From the NCBI GenBank assembly GCA_047967505.1, contig CM106538.1: DNA of 64,000 nucleotides. One strand, given 5' to 3'. Below the pieces are notes generated by a model that did not search any database, had not been told where the DNA came from, and worked only from the letters and a program-made list of their open reading frames with translations. This DNA comes from Dipteris shenzhenensis. Lineage: Eukaryota > Polypodiophyta > Polypodiopsida > Gleicheniales. The translations under genes and the position numbers were made by a program. Each line of letters opens with the position of its first letter. Position 1 is the stretch's first letter. Below are positions 1-10,159 of this stretch, piece after piece.

Positions 1-16
1 ACCGCTTTCCCTGCTA

Positions 17-514
17 CTACACCCTGCTACTGTGTCGTTTCAAGCTCGTACGTTGGCCACTCGTAGCTGGAGACTGCACGGGACTACGTTGACCACTCGT
101 AGCTGGAGAACTGAGTCTCGACTGCACAGGAGTACATCGACGGCTCTGCGAGACAGAAGGACCTCTTGACGGCATGGGGGAAGGGGCATAAGACGGCATG
201 GCAGAAGGGGCATAAGACGGCATGGGGGAAGGGACATAAGACGGCATGGGGGAAGGGGCATAAGATGGCATGGGAGATGGGCCTACGCTGTGTAGCCGGC
301 TGGGCTGTGCTGACTCCGCTGGGGTGATCTCAGCTGGTGTGGGGTGGTTTGGAGTCTGTAGTGCCGACTCCTGGGGGGTGTTTAAAGTACCTGTCATATA
401 CCCGTATAACTCTGCAAGACTAGGAGGGTGCCCTAAAAGGTTATATAAGTCCTTCCAAATAGAATCCCGAGGATCAGGTGAGCTAGAAGCGCTTCCTGGC
501 CACATGTTGATGAA
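17..514 (-). CDS. Proline-rich repeat protein, exon fragment (unrecognised)
   Basis: This is an open frame of 162 codons from the first Met, ending at a stop at 17. Just upstream on the minus strand (515-540) lies a polypyrimidine run ending in CAG, a good splice acceptor, so the frame may be the last or an internal exon beginning at 514. The N-terminal 50 residues look globular (IWKDLYNLLGHPPSLAELYG). The rest is rich in Pro, Ser, Thr and Gln and holds a repeated octapeptide of the type PSPMPSYA encoded by a 24-bp DNA repeat. I do not recognise the family. It may be an accessory ORF of a transposable element, since it abuts a CACTA element, or a host gene fragment. Confidence 0.3.
   Translation of the reverse strand, partial: FINMWPGSASSSPDPRDSIWKDLYNLLGHPPSLAELYGYMTGTLNTPQESALQTPNHPTPAEITPAESAQPSRLHSVGPSPMPSYAPSPMPSYVPSPMPSYAPSAMPSYAPSPMPSRGPSVSQSRRCTPVQSRLSSPATSGQRSPVQSPATSGQRTSLKRHSSRV
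168..279. repeat. 24-bp tandem repeat inside proline-rich ORF
   Basis: About 4.6 copies of a 24-bp unit (gacggcatgggggaaggggc plus ataa) lie head to tail with few mismatches. The unit length is a multiple of three, so copy-number change would keep the minus-strand frame open and alter the number of PSPMPSYA octapeptides. Confidence 0.85.
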
Positions 515-592
515 CTGGAAAAAAGAAAAAAAATCTATTACTGATGAGCTAAGAAGAAAGGGGAAGGGAAGAGAGGATTACTAACTGTCGAA

Positions 593-770
593 GCGCGTCT
601 ATAGACGCGTCTGATTAGCGCATCTATTTTTGTGTATAACAGCGCGTCTATAGACGCGGCTGTCTGCGTCTGTAAATAGGCTAGACGCGCGTTTAGACGC
701 GCCTGTAGATGCGGTTTTAGATGCGCTCTGAGACGTGCCTATAGACGCACTCCGACAGACGGACTTTTCT
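593..770. repeat. GACGCG subterminal repeat array, left
   Basis: At least eight copies of TAGACGCG or its complement CGCGTCTA, often paired as the palindrome GCGTCTATAGACGC, with diverged copies (tagatgcg, agacgtgc). The same motif recurs at 1140-1265 and, on the far side of the transposase remnants, at 4300-4512. Confidence 0.8.
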
Positions 771-1139
771 AAAGAGTAGAAAAGGACACTGTGCCCGACA
801 CACAAACGTGACACTGATACCCAGATCATGCATTTTTTGGATACGAGAAAGTACAAATCCAAAGAGAGCAAACTTCCAAAGAAGATCAACTGCAAAAAGA
901 CTTACCTTGGATAGAGGTATGGAAGGTTCTTCTCCTTTTCAAAGTTGCTTCTCCTCCTTGTTCGCCCTCCTCTCCTTTAAGCTTGGAAGTAAGTGTGGGT
1001 GCCTTCCTCTTAAGTGTAAGCTTGGAAGTAAGAGTGGGAGCCTTCCTCTTAAGCGTCAAAACTGTGGATCTGCTAATAAGGAAGCAAGCAAGCCGCGAAG
1101 TATAAGTAATGTGAAGAAAAGCGAAGCGAGCGCTCTAAA

Positions 1140-1265
1140 ATCGCATCTATAGGCGTGTCTAAAAGCGCATCTAAATACATAGAGTAGATGCGGTTTTAGA
1201 CGCGCTTTTAGACGTGCCTATAGACGTGCACCACAGAACAAACAGACGTGCTTTTAGATGCACCA
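1140..1265. repeat. GACGCG subterminal repeat array, second left block
   Basis: Further copies of the motif seen at 593-770 (gcgtgtctaaaagcgcatct, agacgcgcttttagacgtgc). They end just before the first transposase-like coding sequence, so the left subterminal region is about 670 bp long, interrupted at 780-1130 by unrelated sequence. Confidence 0.7.
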
Positions 1266-1310
1266 CAGAGTTTAAAATTAAACATTTGAAGAAGAGCAAA
1301 TTTTTGTGGG

Positions 1311-4047
1311 TTGTTTGTTTGTAGGATATCTTCATCTTCAACAAGTAGCTCCAGTGAGGATGAATCCATCCGTATCCACCATCACGAAATGTGGTTGGAG
1401 CAAAAAATCAAATGTATGTGTGATCGATGTCGAGGAAACATGTATCGTGCACGCAAGATTAAACTCAATCACATCTCAAAGTATGGAGATTGTTCAACTC
1501 GAGGAAACATGTATCGTGCACCCTAAACCCACCTTCAACTCTTAATTGCGTCTATTGTTCAGGTCTCACTACATCGGGTTACCATGCATGTCTTGTTTGT
1601 GGTCCTTCACTAGTTGCCTCACGGGTAGACGCATTGAATAAGGTCATCTATGAGAATCACCATCGATTTCTCCTACTTGATCATCCTAGATATGTTGCCC
1701 CTTGGAATGAAGTCCTCCCACAATCACTCATCGTAGGAGATTGGATGAGAATTTGGGACGGTTCCATGACTCCTCCACCACTTGGCATGAGCTGGTAAGG
1801 GTTTGTAACTATTGTGTGCTATATTGGCTGGAAATAAAGGTTGCCCACTAATACTTTATTTTGTTTAGATACTCCATCTTTTATCGTTTACCATATTGGT
1901 CCCACCTCAAGATCAATCACCTGCTTGATCCCATGCATATCTTCAAGAATGTGGCATCTACCATTTGGGAGCATTTGAATGGGACATGAGATTCCGCAAG
2001 CATAAGGGAGGATTTACGTACCATAGGGAGGATGCATGAAGCTTGGCCACAAGAGAGACCAAATGGGCGTGTTTTTTTACCTCGTGCACCGTGGATGTTA
2101 TCAAAGGTAGAGATGGCGACAGTGAAGCGCGCTATTACTACAATTCGTACTCCCACTGGATGCATGAGGTGTTTGAAGGGAGCCTTTACAAAGAGCAAGA
2201 AAAGAGGTGTAGAGCAATTATATGGCTTGAAATCTCATGATTGGCACAAGATGCTCCAAGTAAGTATTTTATGTGCATAATATCCTTTTCCTTTCAAATT
2301 TGTGAGTGAATAATTATAAGCAACTAATCAACCACCTTCTCGTGGGTTCAGTTCATACTACCTACTAGCATTTCACGTAGTGCATCGAAGGATGTGAAAG
2401 ATTGTATTTACAAGATGGGCGAGCTTGTGAGGTACTTTACATGATACAAAATATGATGCGTATCAATGCTCCATGCAAGTTTGAATGCATATTGCTAATA
2501 TGCTGTACTTTTTCATTTCTAGGTATGTGAGCTCAAAGGAAATAGATCCCACCATGCTTGAGAATGCTCGAGTTATGTCAGTGGAGGTGGTTTGTTTAGT
2601 GGAGGAGACATTTCCACGTTCTATTCTCACAAGCCAACTACATCTTATAGTGCATTTGGTGGATGAGATTGCTATATGTGGTACTATACATGCACGATGG
2701 TTGTTCTTCCTCGAGCGCTTCATGAAGACCTTGAAGGGCTTCGTGAGACAAAATGCAAGACCCGAAGGTAGCATGGCCGAGGGTTGGTTGGTACAAGAGT
2801 CACTTGTATATATTTCTGAGTTTCTTGTTGATGTGGATAGCTCTCTCCCATGACTATGGAGAGATGATGAAGACCTAAGGATGACCTCTATTGTGCCTCA
2901 AGGGAAAGGACGCAACAAAGTAATAGACACGGAGTTGCATAATAGTATCAATCTCTTTTGCGTGCTTAATAGTGATGTGATGAAAAGATGGGTGACAAGA
3001 TACGAGGATGCAAAGCCAAGAAGACAAGAAGAAAGGGCCCTCTTTCGTACACACCACGGATCTCGTGTGCCATACCCTCAGTATCTAAGAGCACTTCCAA
3101 AGGATATTCATGTGGATTGGCTACTTGATGAAATGGAAAAAGCAGAGAAAGACGAGGGGATGCATATCACAATGGAAGAATGGGAGTATGCTAGGGGATG
3201 CATGGGCAAGGTTGGTATATAGAATGTTATGCATAAGTTAGGAGCTTTCAATAATTTAGATTGCTTATTTAATTGATTTTTTCTTGGTGTAGTGCACTAT
3301 GTTCAATGCTATATGGTGTGAGGGCAAGCATTTTCGAACACAACAGATTGATGATAAGAGAAACACACAAGATTGCGGCGTCATTGCTAGCTTTGAGGGA
3401 GCCAATGGAGCCATGGATGATTATTGTGGCATAATCCAAGATATTATTATGCTTGACTTTCGACACTTCTTTGTGTATGTTTTGGATGTAAAGTGGTTTA
3501 AGGACGTGGTGGAAAGAGGCCCTAATGCAACAATCAAACGCCATGCAAGTGGCTTTGTAACTATTGACTTCACAAAGTTTTGGCAAAGTAGGAAGGACAC
3601 ACTAGTACTACCGCAACAATGTGAACAGGTACTGTGCACACATATAAAAATACTCGCTTTTAAATATTTGATGCAAGAAAAATAACATGATTGTATTTGT
3701 GTTTGAATTAGGTTGTCTATCAACCAATGGTGGATAATAATAGATGGTGGCATGTCATACCTATTATGCCACGTTCCAAAGTGATGTATAGTACATTTAC
3801 TAATATGGAGCGTATGGAGGATGATCATGGCCATGGACGTGATGATGATCGTGATACGAGAGAGGAGGATGATCATGAGATAGGAGATACAGATATTGAG
3901 GCCATTACCCGTGAGGACGAGCCTACCATTGGTGATGCTAATTTCGATGAGCACATGAGTAGCACAAGTAGTAGTGGGTTGAATGTATTTGTAGATCTAA
4001 ACACTTGTTTGGATTTTGAAGTAGATAGTTTGGCAAGATCTCATTGA
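1311..4047 (+). pseudogene. CACTA transposase remnants (TNP2-DUF4218-DUF4216)
   Basis: Homologous pieces lie in several frames. A transposase-associated N-terminal zinc-like segment (CMCDRCRGN) lies near 1400-1530. A TNP2 core follows: a Cys-pair region with GYHACLVCG and HHRFLLLDHP near 1560-1700, LDPMHIFKNVA near 1925-1960, and GLKSHDWHKMLQ near 2225-2260. DUF4218 covers 2485-2853 (IVHLVDEIAICG, FERFMKTLKGF-like, RPEGSMAEGW). A following segment spans 2881-3222. DUF4216 spans about 3361-3760 (YCGIIQDIIMLDF, FVTIDFTKFW), with an acidic Asp/Glu-rich tail to 4047. Intron-like gaps separate some pieces, but a stop near 1990 and frame changes show decay. The 23-bp segment tcgaggaaacatgtatcgtg (plus cac) is duplicated at 1431 and 1498. 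TNP2 is the RNase-H-fold DDE enzyme of CACTA elements. The family call is firm; the exon boundaries are not. Confidence 0.75.
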
Positions 4048-4299
4048 GGATGAGATTGAACCATAGCCCCATCATTGATATTGGCAAAACTATTTTACAT
4101 ATTGTTTCATTCTCCTCACCTCACTTAATTCTTATAGATGTGGGCTTGCAAAAAAGCATTGATCTTTTTGTTAAAATTATGTGCTTTGGTAATCATGGGC
4201 AATGTTTGGAAAGCGATGATGTACACCAAAATCTCACTTTTTGTATTCTCTGGTTTGTGTCTATCTACGCATCTAAATGCACGTTTGATTCTCAGTGTT

Positions 4300-4512
4300 A
4301 ACGCACTAATACACGCGCAAATAGACGCGCTGATAAACACGATGTTAGACGGGCCTGTATTTTCTCAGTTTAGACGCGCAAATAGACGTGTTAATACACG
4401 CACAAATAGACGAGTTGTTACACGCGCTTTTAGACGCGCCCGTAATTCCTCTACTAAAGCAACGCCTATAGACGTGCCCGCTATTTTGCGCATCTACCAA
4501 GCGCGTCTATAG
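4300..4512. repeat. GACGCG subterminal repeat array, right
   Basis: About twelve diverged copies of the TAGACGCG motif (aatagacgcgc, ttagacgcgcccg, tatagacgtgcc) end in CGCGTCTATAG at 4502-4512. It mirrors the left arrays and marks the right end of the CACTA element. Confidence 0.8.
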
Positions 4513-5935
4513 TTGCTTTGTGTTGTTGTGTTCCCTAATCAATTATCCCCACATGCATTTATTTCTCATCGGCAGTGAAGTCGAGCATATAGTTACATGC
4601 ATTCAAATCTATACATGTATATACCTTCTAGCATGCACTACCTTCAGTGCACTGATCGCAACCAATAGCGATAGGCAAGGATTGATCTACAAACAATCGC
4701 GCCCGCTTTTTTATCACTAGGTTTTCCCAAACATGACGAGAGTCCTCTCTTAGGTACCAATGTTTGCTTTGCTACCTATAGCTTTCCAAAGTTGCAAGAA
4801 AATGCATAAACATGTTATGGATTGAGCCACCATTAAAGAATGGACTGATAATCCATAACTCCTCATCATCAGAACGTCCTATGGCATGACACACGCATCT
4901 GTATGTCATTGACATGGCTAGCTCCATCTTCAACATGGCATATGCATCAACAATATCGTGTTTAGTTCTTTTTCCTTCATATGAAGCTATTGATTTTAGA
5001 CTTGAAACACCAACAATTGATACTTAGTGCACCCTTCCTTCCACTCCCGATCCCAATTTCTTAAGGACCATTATTGCACGATGTAGAAAGTTCACATCAT
5101 ATTTGCACTTGGAAACATATTGAGTGCACATTTGCATTGATGTCCTACCTTGGGCAACTCCTACATTAATCTCTTCTTTTGCCTCATTCGTGGAGGCCAC
5201 AAGGTGTGTGCCAACTAATCCTTTCTCTCTCATGTTTTTTAGGCAATGCATTTTGGACCACTTAGTTGCACAGGAACAAGCTTTGCCTCTCCATCCAATG
5301 ACAACTCAAAATCTTGATGGGATCTCAACAATTCTAGCTGGCACAACACATCACCAAGCATTCTAGTTTAATTACTTCATGCACATCACACTTGGGCACT
5401 ACTCTACAAGCTACATGAAACCAAGTTGTGACATGACAAACTCGCATTTTTATCTCTCCTCAATTCCAGCAAGATGTTAGCTGCCATGATGAACAGCTAG
5501 ACAATGCTATGATTGTATCTCTCTCATCAATTTAGGCGAGATGTTGGGTTCCATGATGAAAAGCTAGACAGTGCTATGATTGATCTAGAAAACACAATTC
5601 GTTACTTGCATTCAAAAGAAGATCCAATGATCTATAAGCAATTACAACATACATATGACAATGACAAATGTACAAATTCAACCAACTATCCTCGATGCAG
5701 CATGTAAGATTGAAAACCCTCTATTGTCACATAAATATGATGCTTCATAAACTACATCAGGTTATATCCTACTCTATTACTACACATTTGTGAATCTAAA
5801 ACTATAAACATATAACAATAACACAAAGCCAAGATGATCTCGATCAGCTTTGCCAATCACAAATTCAGCTGCTGGGAAAGGTTGAAATTGAGGTCACTAC
5901 AAGATACAGGCCACTTTTCGATGCCGATACTGATG
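4513..5935. other. Intergenic, no gene recognised
   Basis: Only short open frames occur on either strand, interrupted by many stops. A minus-strand stretch around 4740-5350 reads as a diverged protein-like sequence in broken frames (for example VNFLHRAIMVLKKLG) but I cannot assign it to a family. An imperfect local duplication (agatgttrg...ccatgatgaa.agctagacartgctatgatt) sits at about 5470-5580. Confidence 0.4.
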
Positions 5936-5984
5936 CTAAATACAAAGAAAAAAAAACTTAACCAGTGAAAAGTGTTGGAATGTT

Positions 5985-6120
5985 CGTCGGTGTCTACATC
6001 GCAAAGAAAGTGTTGATATAGTCATCGGTATGGGCATCGGTAAGTGAATGTTTCCAGTGTCAGTATGGGCATCGGTATGAACATTGATATCTACCGACAC
6101 TGGAGTGTCAGTATATACCA
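5985..6120. repeat. Minisatellite based on gggcatcggta
   Basis: Short repeats of atcggtatgggcatcggta alternate with agtgtcagtatgggcatcgg and diverged forms such as ctaccgacactggagtgtca, which is partly inverted. The motif itself is clear; unit borders are blurred. Confidence 0.6.
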
Positions 6121-6229
6121 ACGTTCTAATAGAATTTTAAAAAAATTATGGGGTAGGATGGGGCTTGCCATCCTGCCCCACAAAAAAATTTTTCATTATA
6201 AATGTTACAAAAGAGGTCTACAAAATTAC

Positions 6230-6400
6230 ATTACAATGTTACAAAAAGGGTCTGCAAAATGGCAAAAGTGCCGAGGTTGAAAATGGAAAATCTACCACAT
6301 TAATGCGCTACAAAATGGCAAAAGTGCCGAAGTGGAAAATGGCAAATCTACTGAAATAATGCCCTATAAAATGGCAAAAGTGCCAAAATACCAAACGACA
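6230..6400. repeat. Tandem repeat, about 55-60 bp, aaaatggcaaaagtgccga
   Basis: Three to four diverged units share caaaatggcaaaagtgcc followed by gaaaatggcaaatctac. The open frame through the block has no recognisable homology and is a by-product of the repeat. Confidence 0.7.
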
Positions 6401-8258
6401 AAATGTCCTATCCTACTGCTCCTCCTCCCCCTCCAACTCTCCTCATCCTCCTCACCCTCCTCGTCCTCCTTGCCCTCCTCGTATATAGCCTCTCTGTGTA
6501 GGCCTGATCCACCTCCTCTTCTATGAGCCTCTCTGCTTCGTCTTAAGATCTAGTCTCCATGTCTAGGTCTCTATATGGGTCAAAGTTTCCTCCCTAAGAA
6601 CGAAACAAGTTAGGAAATAAGATAAGAGCGTCGATTGTAAGACAACGATGAGGATTAGGGTATACTCACATGATGCTTTGCCACCTTTTGCCAATTGATT
6701 CTATATCCTTCTTGACCTTATGTACTCGTCGTCATCTGGAAGCCTACCAATCATAGATTTATGTGGATCCAAATTCAAGGAGGTAGATATGAATAACAAA
6801 ACATTTGAATGATTAAACATAGTAGATATTCAGTAGAAGATGAATATATACTTACATAAAACCCCTTTTGTTGATCACACATGCTATCTTACGTATTTCT
6901 TAGTGCCCCCCCCCCCCCCCCCCCCGGGGCTTCACATGCAACATAACTCTTGAAATTATTTAACAATCTCATTCAAAACGTTAATTTCTTTTTTTTAAAT
7001 CTCACATTCGAATTTGGAATGTGTGTTATTGCTTGGAGACCAAGTTTTTCAAATTATGTTAGGCACTGCATAAGTTATGGGCCAGGCAAGTTACCCATAT
7101 GCAATATACTTCACAAAAAATGGCTACATGACCTAATCATGCATTGGCTTCATACATCCCCACATCTTACTTGGATATCTCTTAGATACAATCTCAAAAG
7201 GCATATATAAACTAGGAGCTACAATCGATAGGTTTTTTTCTCCTCATATGATTTGTGACTATCTTGAATTTATATTATGGATTAAGATTCGAATATTAGA
7301 TGGCATTGCATAATTATCCATGTACCAACAAGCGTGTACATATGTTACAAAGGTAAGTGTGCCTAAGTGGCACTCTTGCTTATGTGGTAGGATTGCCTAT
7401 GTTAGTGATGGTGTGGCATTGTGCAACATAGTACTATTGAGGTACATGTAGCAACAATGTGGCTATATGCCAATTGTTATCTAATTTGAGTTTTGCTTTA
7501 TGCCTATGGAAGCTTGCTTTATGTGCAACATCTATGTGAAGCTCTATCCTCACACTACCTATGTGTGCTTGTCTCTGTGTCTCATGTTGTTGTGTTGTTT
7601 ACTTCTTTAGCTTGTCTATAGTGGCATGTTGTTCACTGTGTAGAAACAAAGCTTTTAAGGGACATTTTAGCGATTCTATTCTATATTCTGGAAAGGTGCA
7701 TTGTAAAAAATGATGTCTTGGCTTTCAAAGGTTAAAGCTATGAATTGTTCTTTTGAGGAAAAAGCCGCAGCTTTTATAGATAGAAGCAACACTTAAAGGA
7801 ACTCCGCATTTATTATATTATGTATCATATTATCTAAAATCCGAATGCCATGCTTTTCATGCAGTAAGTAGGAATGGGCTCTTATTAAAGAACTTTTTCT
7901 TTCATAAGAAAGCAAAGTAAGAGCAAGGTTTTATTATGGAAAAACTTTAATTGGCTTATGTGCCATCAATAGAACTATCTATAAGGTCAAAACTTGTTGA
8001 TTCAAAAAACTAAGGGAACATTTTAATTTAGTGGCTTTATTTTCCATATATATTGTACCAAGATAAAGGAGGTTTTGAAAGATAACAAGTCCCAAGAGGC
8101 ATACATTGCGACCTTATGATAGATAGTACATGACCTTACATGTAATAACTATGTAAGCATGAACTGATTGATGCCTTTAAATAAGGGATATTTGAGAGGC
8201 AAACTTTCAAATCAAGCTTTTAGATCGATGTGTAGACATGACCTTACATATGTAAGCA
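6401..8258. other. Intergenic, AT-rich, no gene recognised
   Basis: A pyrimidine-rich block (tcctcctc) spans 6417-6530 and a run of about 20 C followed by GGGG lies near 6907-6929, a likely unstable homopolymer. The remainder to the stop codon of the terpene synthase-like gene is AT-rich with only short, unsupported frames. Confidence 0.5.
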
Positions 8259-9281
8259 TCAGTGTGTAGATAGATCTGCATATCGAGCACTCAAAGAGTT
8301 CCAGTAAAGTGTTCCCGCCAGCCAATTGCCCACACCTTCGAGATAGCCTTGCAGCCCAGTTTTATCCATCAGGCTTGTCTTCGTTATCTCGTTCACCAGC
8401 CTAACACACTCCTCGTCTTTGACTTTGATTAGCTCGCACACTTCCGAAACAATCCCCGACAAGTCGACAGGACTGCATGTGGATTTGGATTTTGAATAGT
8501 CCAAATACATCACTGCAATAAGATTGAAATAATCGCCTTCAAGATACTCCTTTTTGAACGACACCAGATCGTTCACCCAGCAGAGATTGTCGGTTGTGGC
8601 GTCCTGCAGTTTGCAAATGAGTGGATTCGTGTATGTTTCTTCATCAAGCTCTACGCCCAGCGTGTACTCCATCAGTATGGAGGGCGGATACCACCCATAA
8701 GTGCATCGACGTATTTCAATGAAAGTGTTTAGATCAGGAACAGTCTGTGTTTGTCGATAGATAACCTGGCTCCTATTCGCGTCGAGGAACGCCTTGAAGT
8801 ATCGGATAAAGCGACCCTGCTGCGTCTTCGGCATCTCTTCGCAGATCTCGTTCCACCAATCAGCGGCAGTTTCGGTTATCACGCGCGCCACGTGAGAAGA
8901 GGACGAGTTACTGATGACTTTGCCTTCTAAGACACCTATAATTGATTGCAAAATCTCATCAGCCGCAGCCGAGTTGGCTCCCATTTCCTTGGGATCGTCA
9001 AGGAAGTTATCCAACAAGAACATCCAGGCGACGTGCTTGACTATGGGTACCATCCGTTTGCTAATACCATTGGCATAGGCCAGGCACGCAAAGAGATGAA
9101 ACCTGGACTCAACAAGGAGTTTGTCGGTAAAGCCGGATTTCGCAAGGTCCTTGAAGCGGGATACGACCCAGGAATCACAAATGGATTTGAGTTGAAGACA
9201 ATCGGGGTGATTGTTCCAGGGAAAGGAGCATTGGGGATGGGGAATAGTTATATTTTGGACATTGGAAGGCAAGTTCTCCAT
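8259..9281 (-). CDS. Microbial-type terpene synthase-like protein (MTPSL)
   Basis: This is an uninterrupted 340-codon frame with the features of a single-domain class I terpene synthase. An Asp-rich metal site, DNFLDD, sits at residues 91-96. An Arg (R191) lies 46 residues before the second metal site, the expected spacing of the pyrophosphate sensor. The NSE triad NDLVSFKKE covers 237-245, and a C-terminal RY pair lies at 333-334. Length (340 aa), lack of the plant N-terminal beta domain and lack of introns fit the MTPSL family of non-seed plants, which resembles bacterial and fungal enzymes. Expected chemistry is ionisation and cyclisation of a prenyl diphosphate, probably geranyl or farnesyl diphosphate. 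No plastid transit peptide is apparent, so a cytosolic enzyme is likely. A Met 42 codons upstream is in frame, but a TATA-like element lies inside that extension, so I prefer the MENLPS start. The frame looks intact and functional. Product unknown. Confidence 0.9.
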   Translation of the reverse strand: MENLPSNVQNITIPHPQCSFPWNNHPDCLQLKSICDSWVVSRFKDLAKSGFTDKLLVESRFHLFACLAYANGISKRMVPIVKHVAWMFLLDNFLDDPKEMGANSAAADEILQSIIGVLEGKVISNSSSSHVARVITETAADWWNEICEEMPKTQQGRFIRYFKAFLDANRSQVIYRQTQTVPDLNTFIEIRRCTYGWYPPSILMEYTLGVELDEETYTNPLICKLQDATTDNLCWVNDLVSFKKEYLEGDYFNLIAVMYLDYSKSKSTCSPVDLSGIVSEVCELIKVKDEECVRLVNEITKTSLMDKTGLQGYLEGVGNWLAGTLYWNSLSARYADLSTH

Positions 9282-9374
9282 GGAGGAAGATAGAACGAAG
9301 ATAGAATGAAGACAGACAGATCGAAGGGGATAGAGCGGGAGTCGGTATGCGGGTAAGTCGAGAAGAAGAAGATC

Positions 9375-9386
9375 GGTAATAAATAG
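9375..9386 (-). promoter_or_regulatory. TATA-like element of the MTPSL gene
   Basis: The minus strand reads CTATTTATTACC 94-105 nt upstream of the chosen ATG. That gives a plausible transcription start near 9350 and a 5' leader of about 70 nt. This is inferred from position and composition only. Confidence 0.4.
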
Positions 9387-9420
9387 AGCCCGACGGAGTA
9401 AGATCAACGCACACGTTTAT

Positions 9421-9482
9421 CATCGTGTCCTATATTTCAGACCTGAGACATCATCGTGTCCGATATTTCAGACCTGACACAG
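9421..9482. repeat. 31-bp tandem duplication upstream of MTPSL
   Basis: Two adjacent copies of catcgtgtcctatatttcag plus acctgagacat (9421-9451 and 9452-9482) differ at three positions. They lie about 140-200 bp upstream of the MTPSL start codon, where they could duplicate a promoter element. Confidence 0.85.
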
Positions 9483-9755
9483 GTCCTATCCCATCAACGC
9501 CGTATCGGGTTTGTGTCACGTGTGGTCCCTAGCCTATTTTGTGGGTCGGCGAAAAAGCTGAGCGTCGGAAGTGCAAAAGATTATAGACGATTGGGAATTG
9601 ATCCAACAACATTTATACGCTCTAACTACCACACCATAATTAACATCGTATTTATAATCACATGTTATTATAAGCATCTTTTCCAGGCCCCCCCACATCC
9701 GGTACGGACAAAGCGGAAACCCCTAAATCTATCATAAAGCCACGCTTCCTACTTA

Positions 9756-10156
9756 GGGGCTTAGCACATGGGAAGAAATAGGATGGGAATGGGAAAAGGT
9801 GGTCCCAAGTGGTCCCATGCATATTTCTATCCTATTCCCATCCCACCATGTGCTAACAAAAAAAGAACTAGGGATGGGTTTAGGAGGAAGAGGACACATG
9901 GCATCATTTCATGTGCTTAAGAGGTGGGGACCTTGTGGGGACAAGGACACATGTCATCCTTCCATGTTTTTGAATCCCTAAAAAAGAGGAACCTATTCTG
10001 GCTGCCAAGGTCTAGAGGCCATGGTCCAGGATGGGAGAAAAAGTGGCTACTCCCATTCTAAATCCATCCTAGACCACTTGGTGTAGGATGGGAGTAATGA
10101 TGACAAAAATATTCCCATCCTAAACCCATGCTAGCCCCATCTATGTGCTAAGGCCC
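9756..10156. mobile_element. Tourist-like (PIF/Harbinger-type) MITE
   Basis: A 401-bp element without coding capacity has 14-bp terminal inverted repeats GGGGCTTAGCACAT (9756-9769) and ATGTGCTAAGGCCC (10143-10156) that match at 13 of 14 positions. It is flanked by TTA on both sides (9753-9755 and 10157-10159), the target preference of PIF/Harbinger elements. The interior has several versions of taggatggga/cccatccta in both orientations, so the transcript could fold on itself. Confidence 0.75.
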
Positions 10157-10159
10157 TTA

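Larger units (their letters stand above)
590..4512 (+). mobile_element. Decayed CACTA (En/Spm) DNA transposon
   Basis: Plus-strand pieces of a TNP2-type transposase, DUF4218 and DUF4216 occur in the canonical CACTA order between 1311 and 4047. Arrays of a short TAGACGCG/CGCGTCTA motif lie on both sides (about 590-770, 1140-1265 and 4300-4512), as expected for the subterminal transposase-binding repeats of CACTA elements. The outermost copies read CTATAGACGCG at 599-609 and its reverse complement at 4502-4512. No typical CACTA terminal sequence with a 3-bp target duplication was found, so the exact ends are uncertain. Confidence 0.75.

Noticed and set aside
8946-9293. 115-codon plus-strand frame over the terpene synthase gene
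   Set aside because: It is the antisense of a well-supported coding sequence and shows no motif of its own.
9282-9407. Longer N-terminus for the terpene synthase from the upstream in-frame Met
   Set aside because: The extra 42 codons contain a TATA-like sequence, and the resulting stretch is Leu-rich without looking like a clean signal or transit peptide. The shorter start matches the family length.
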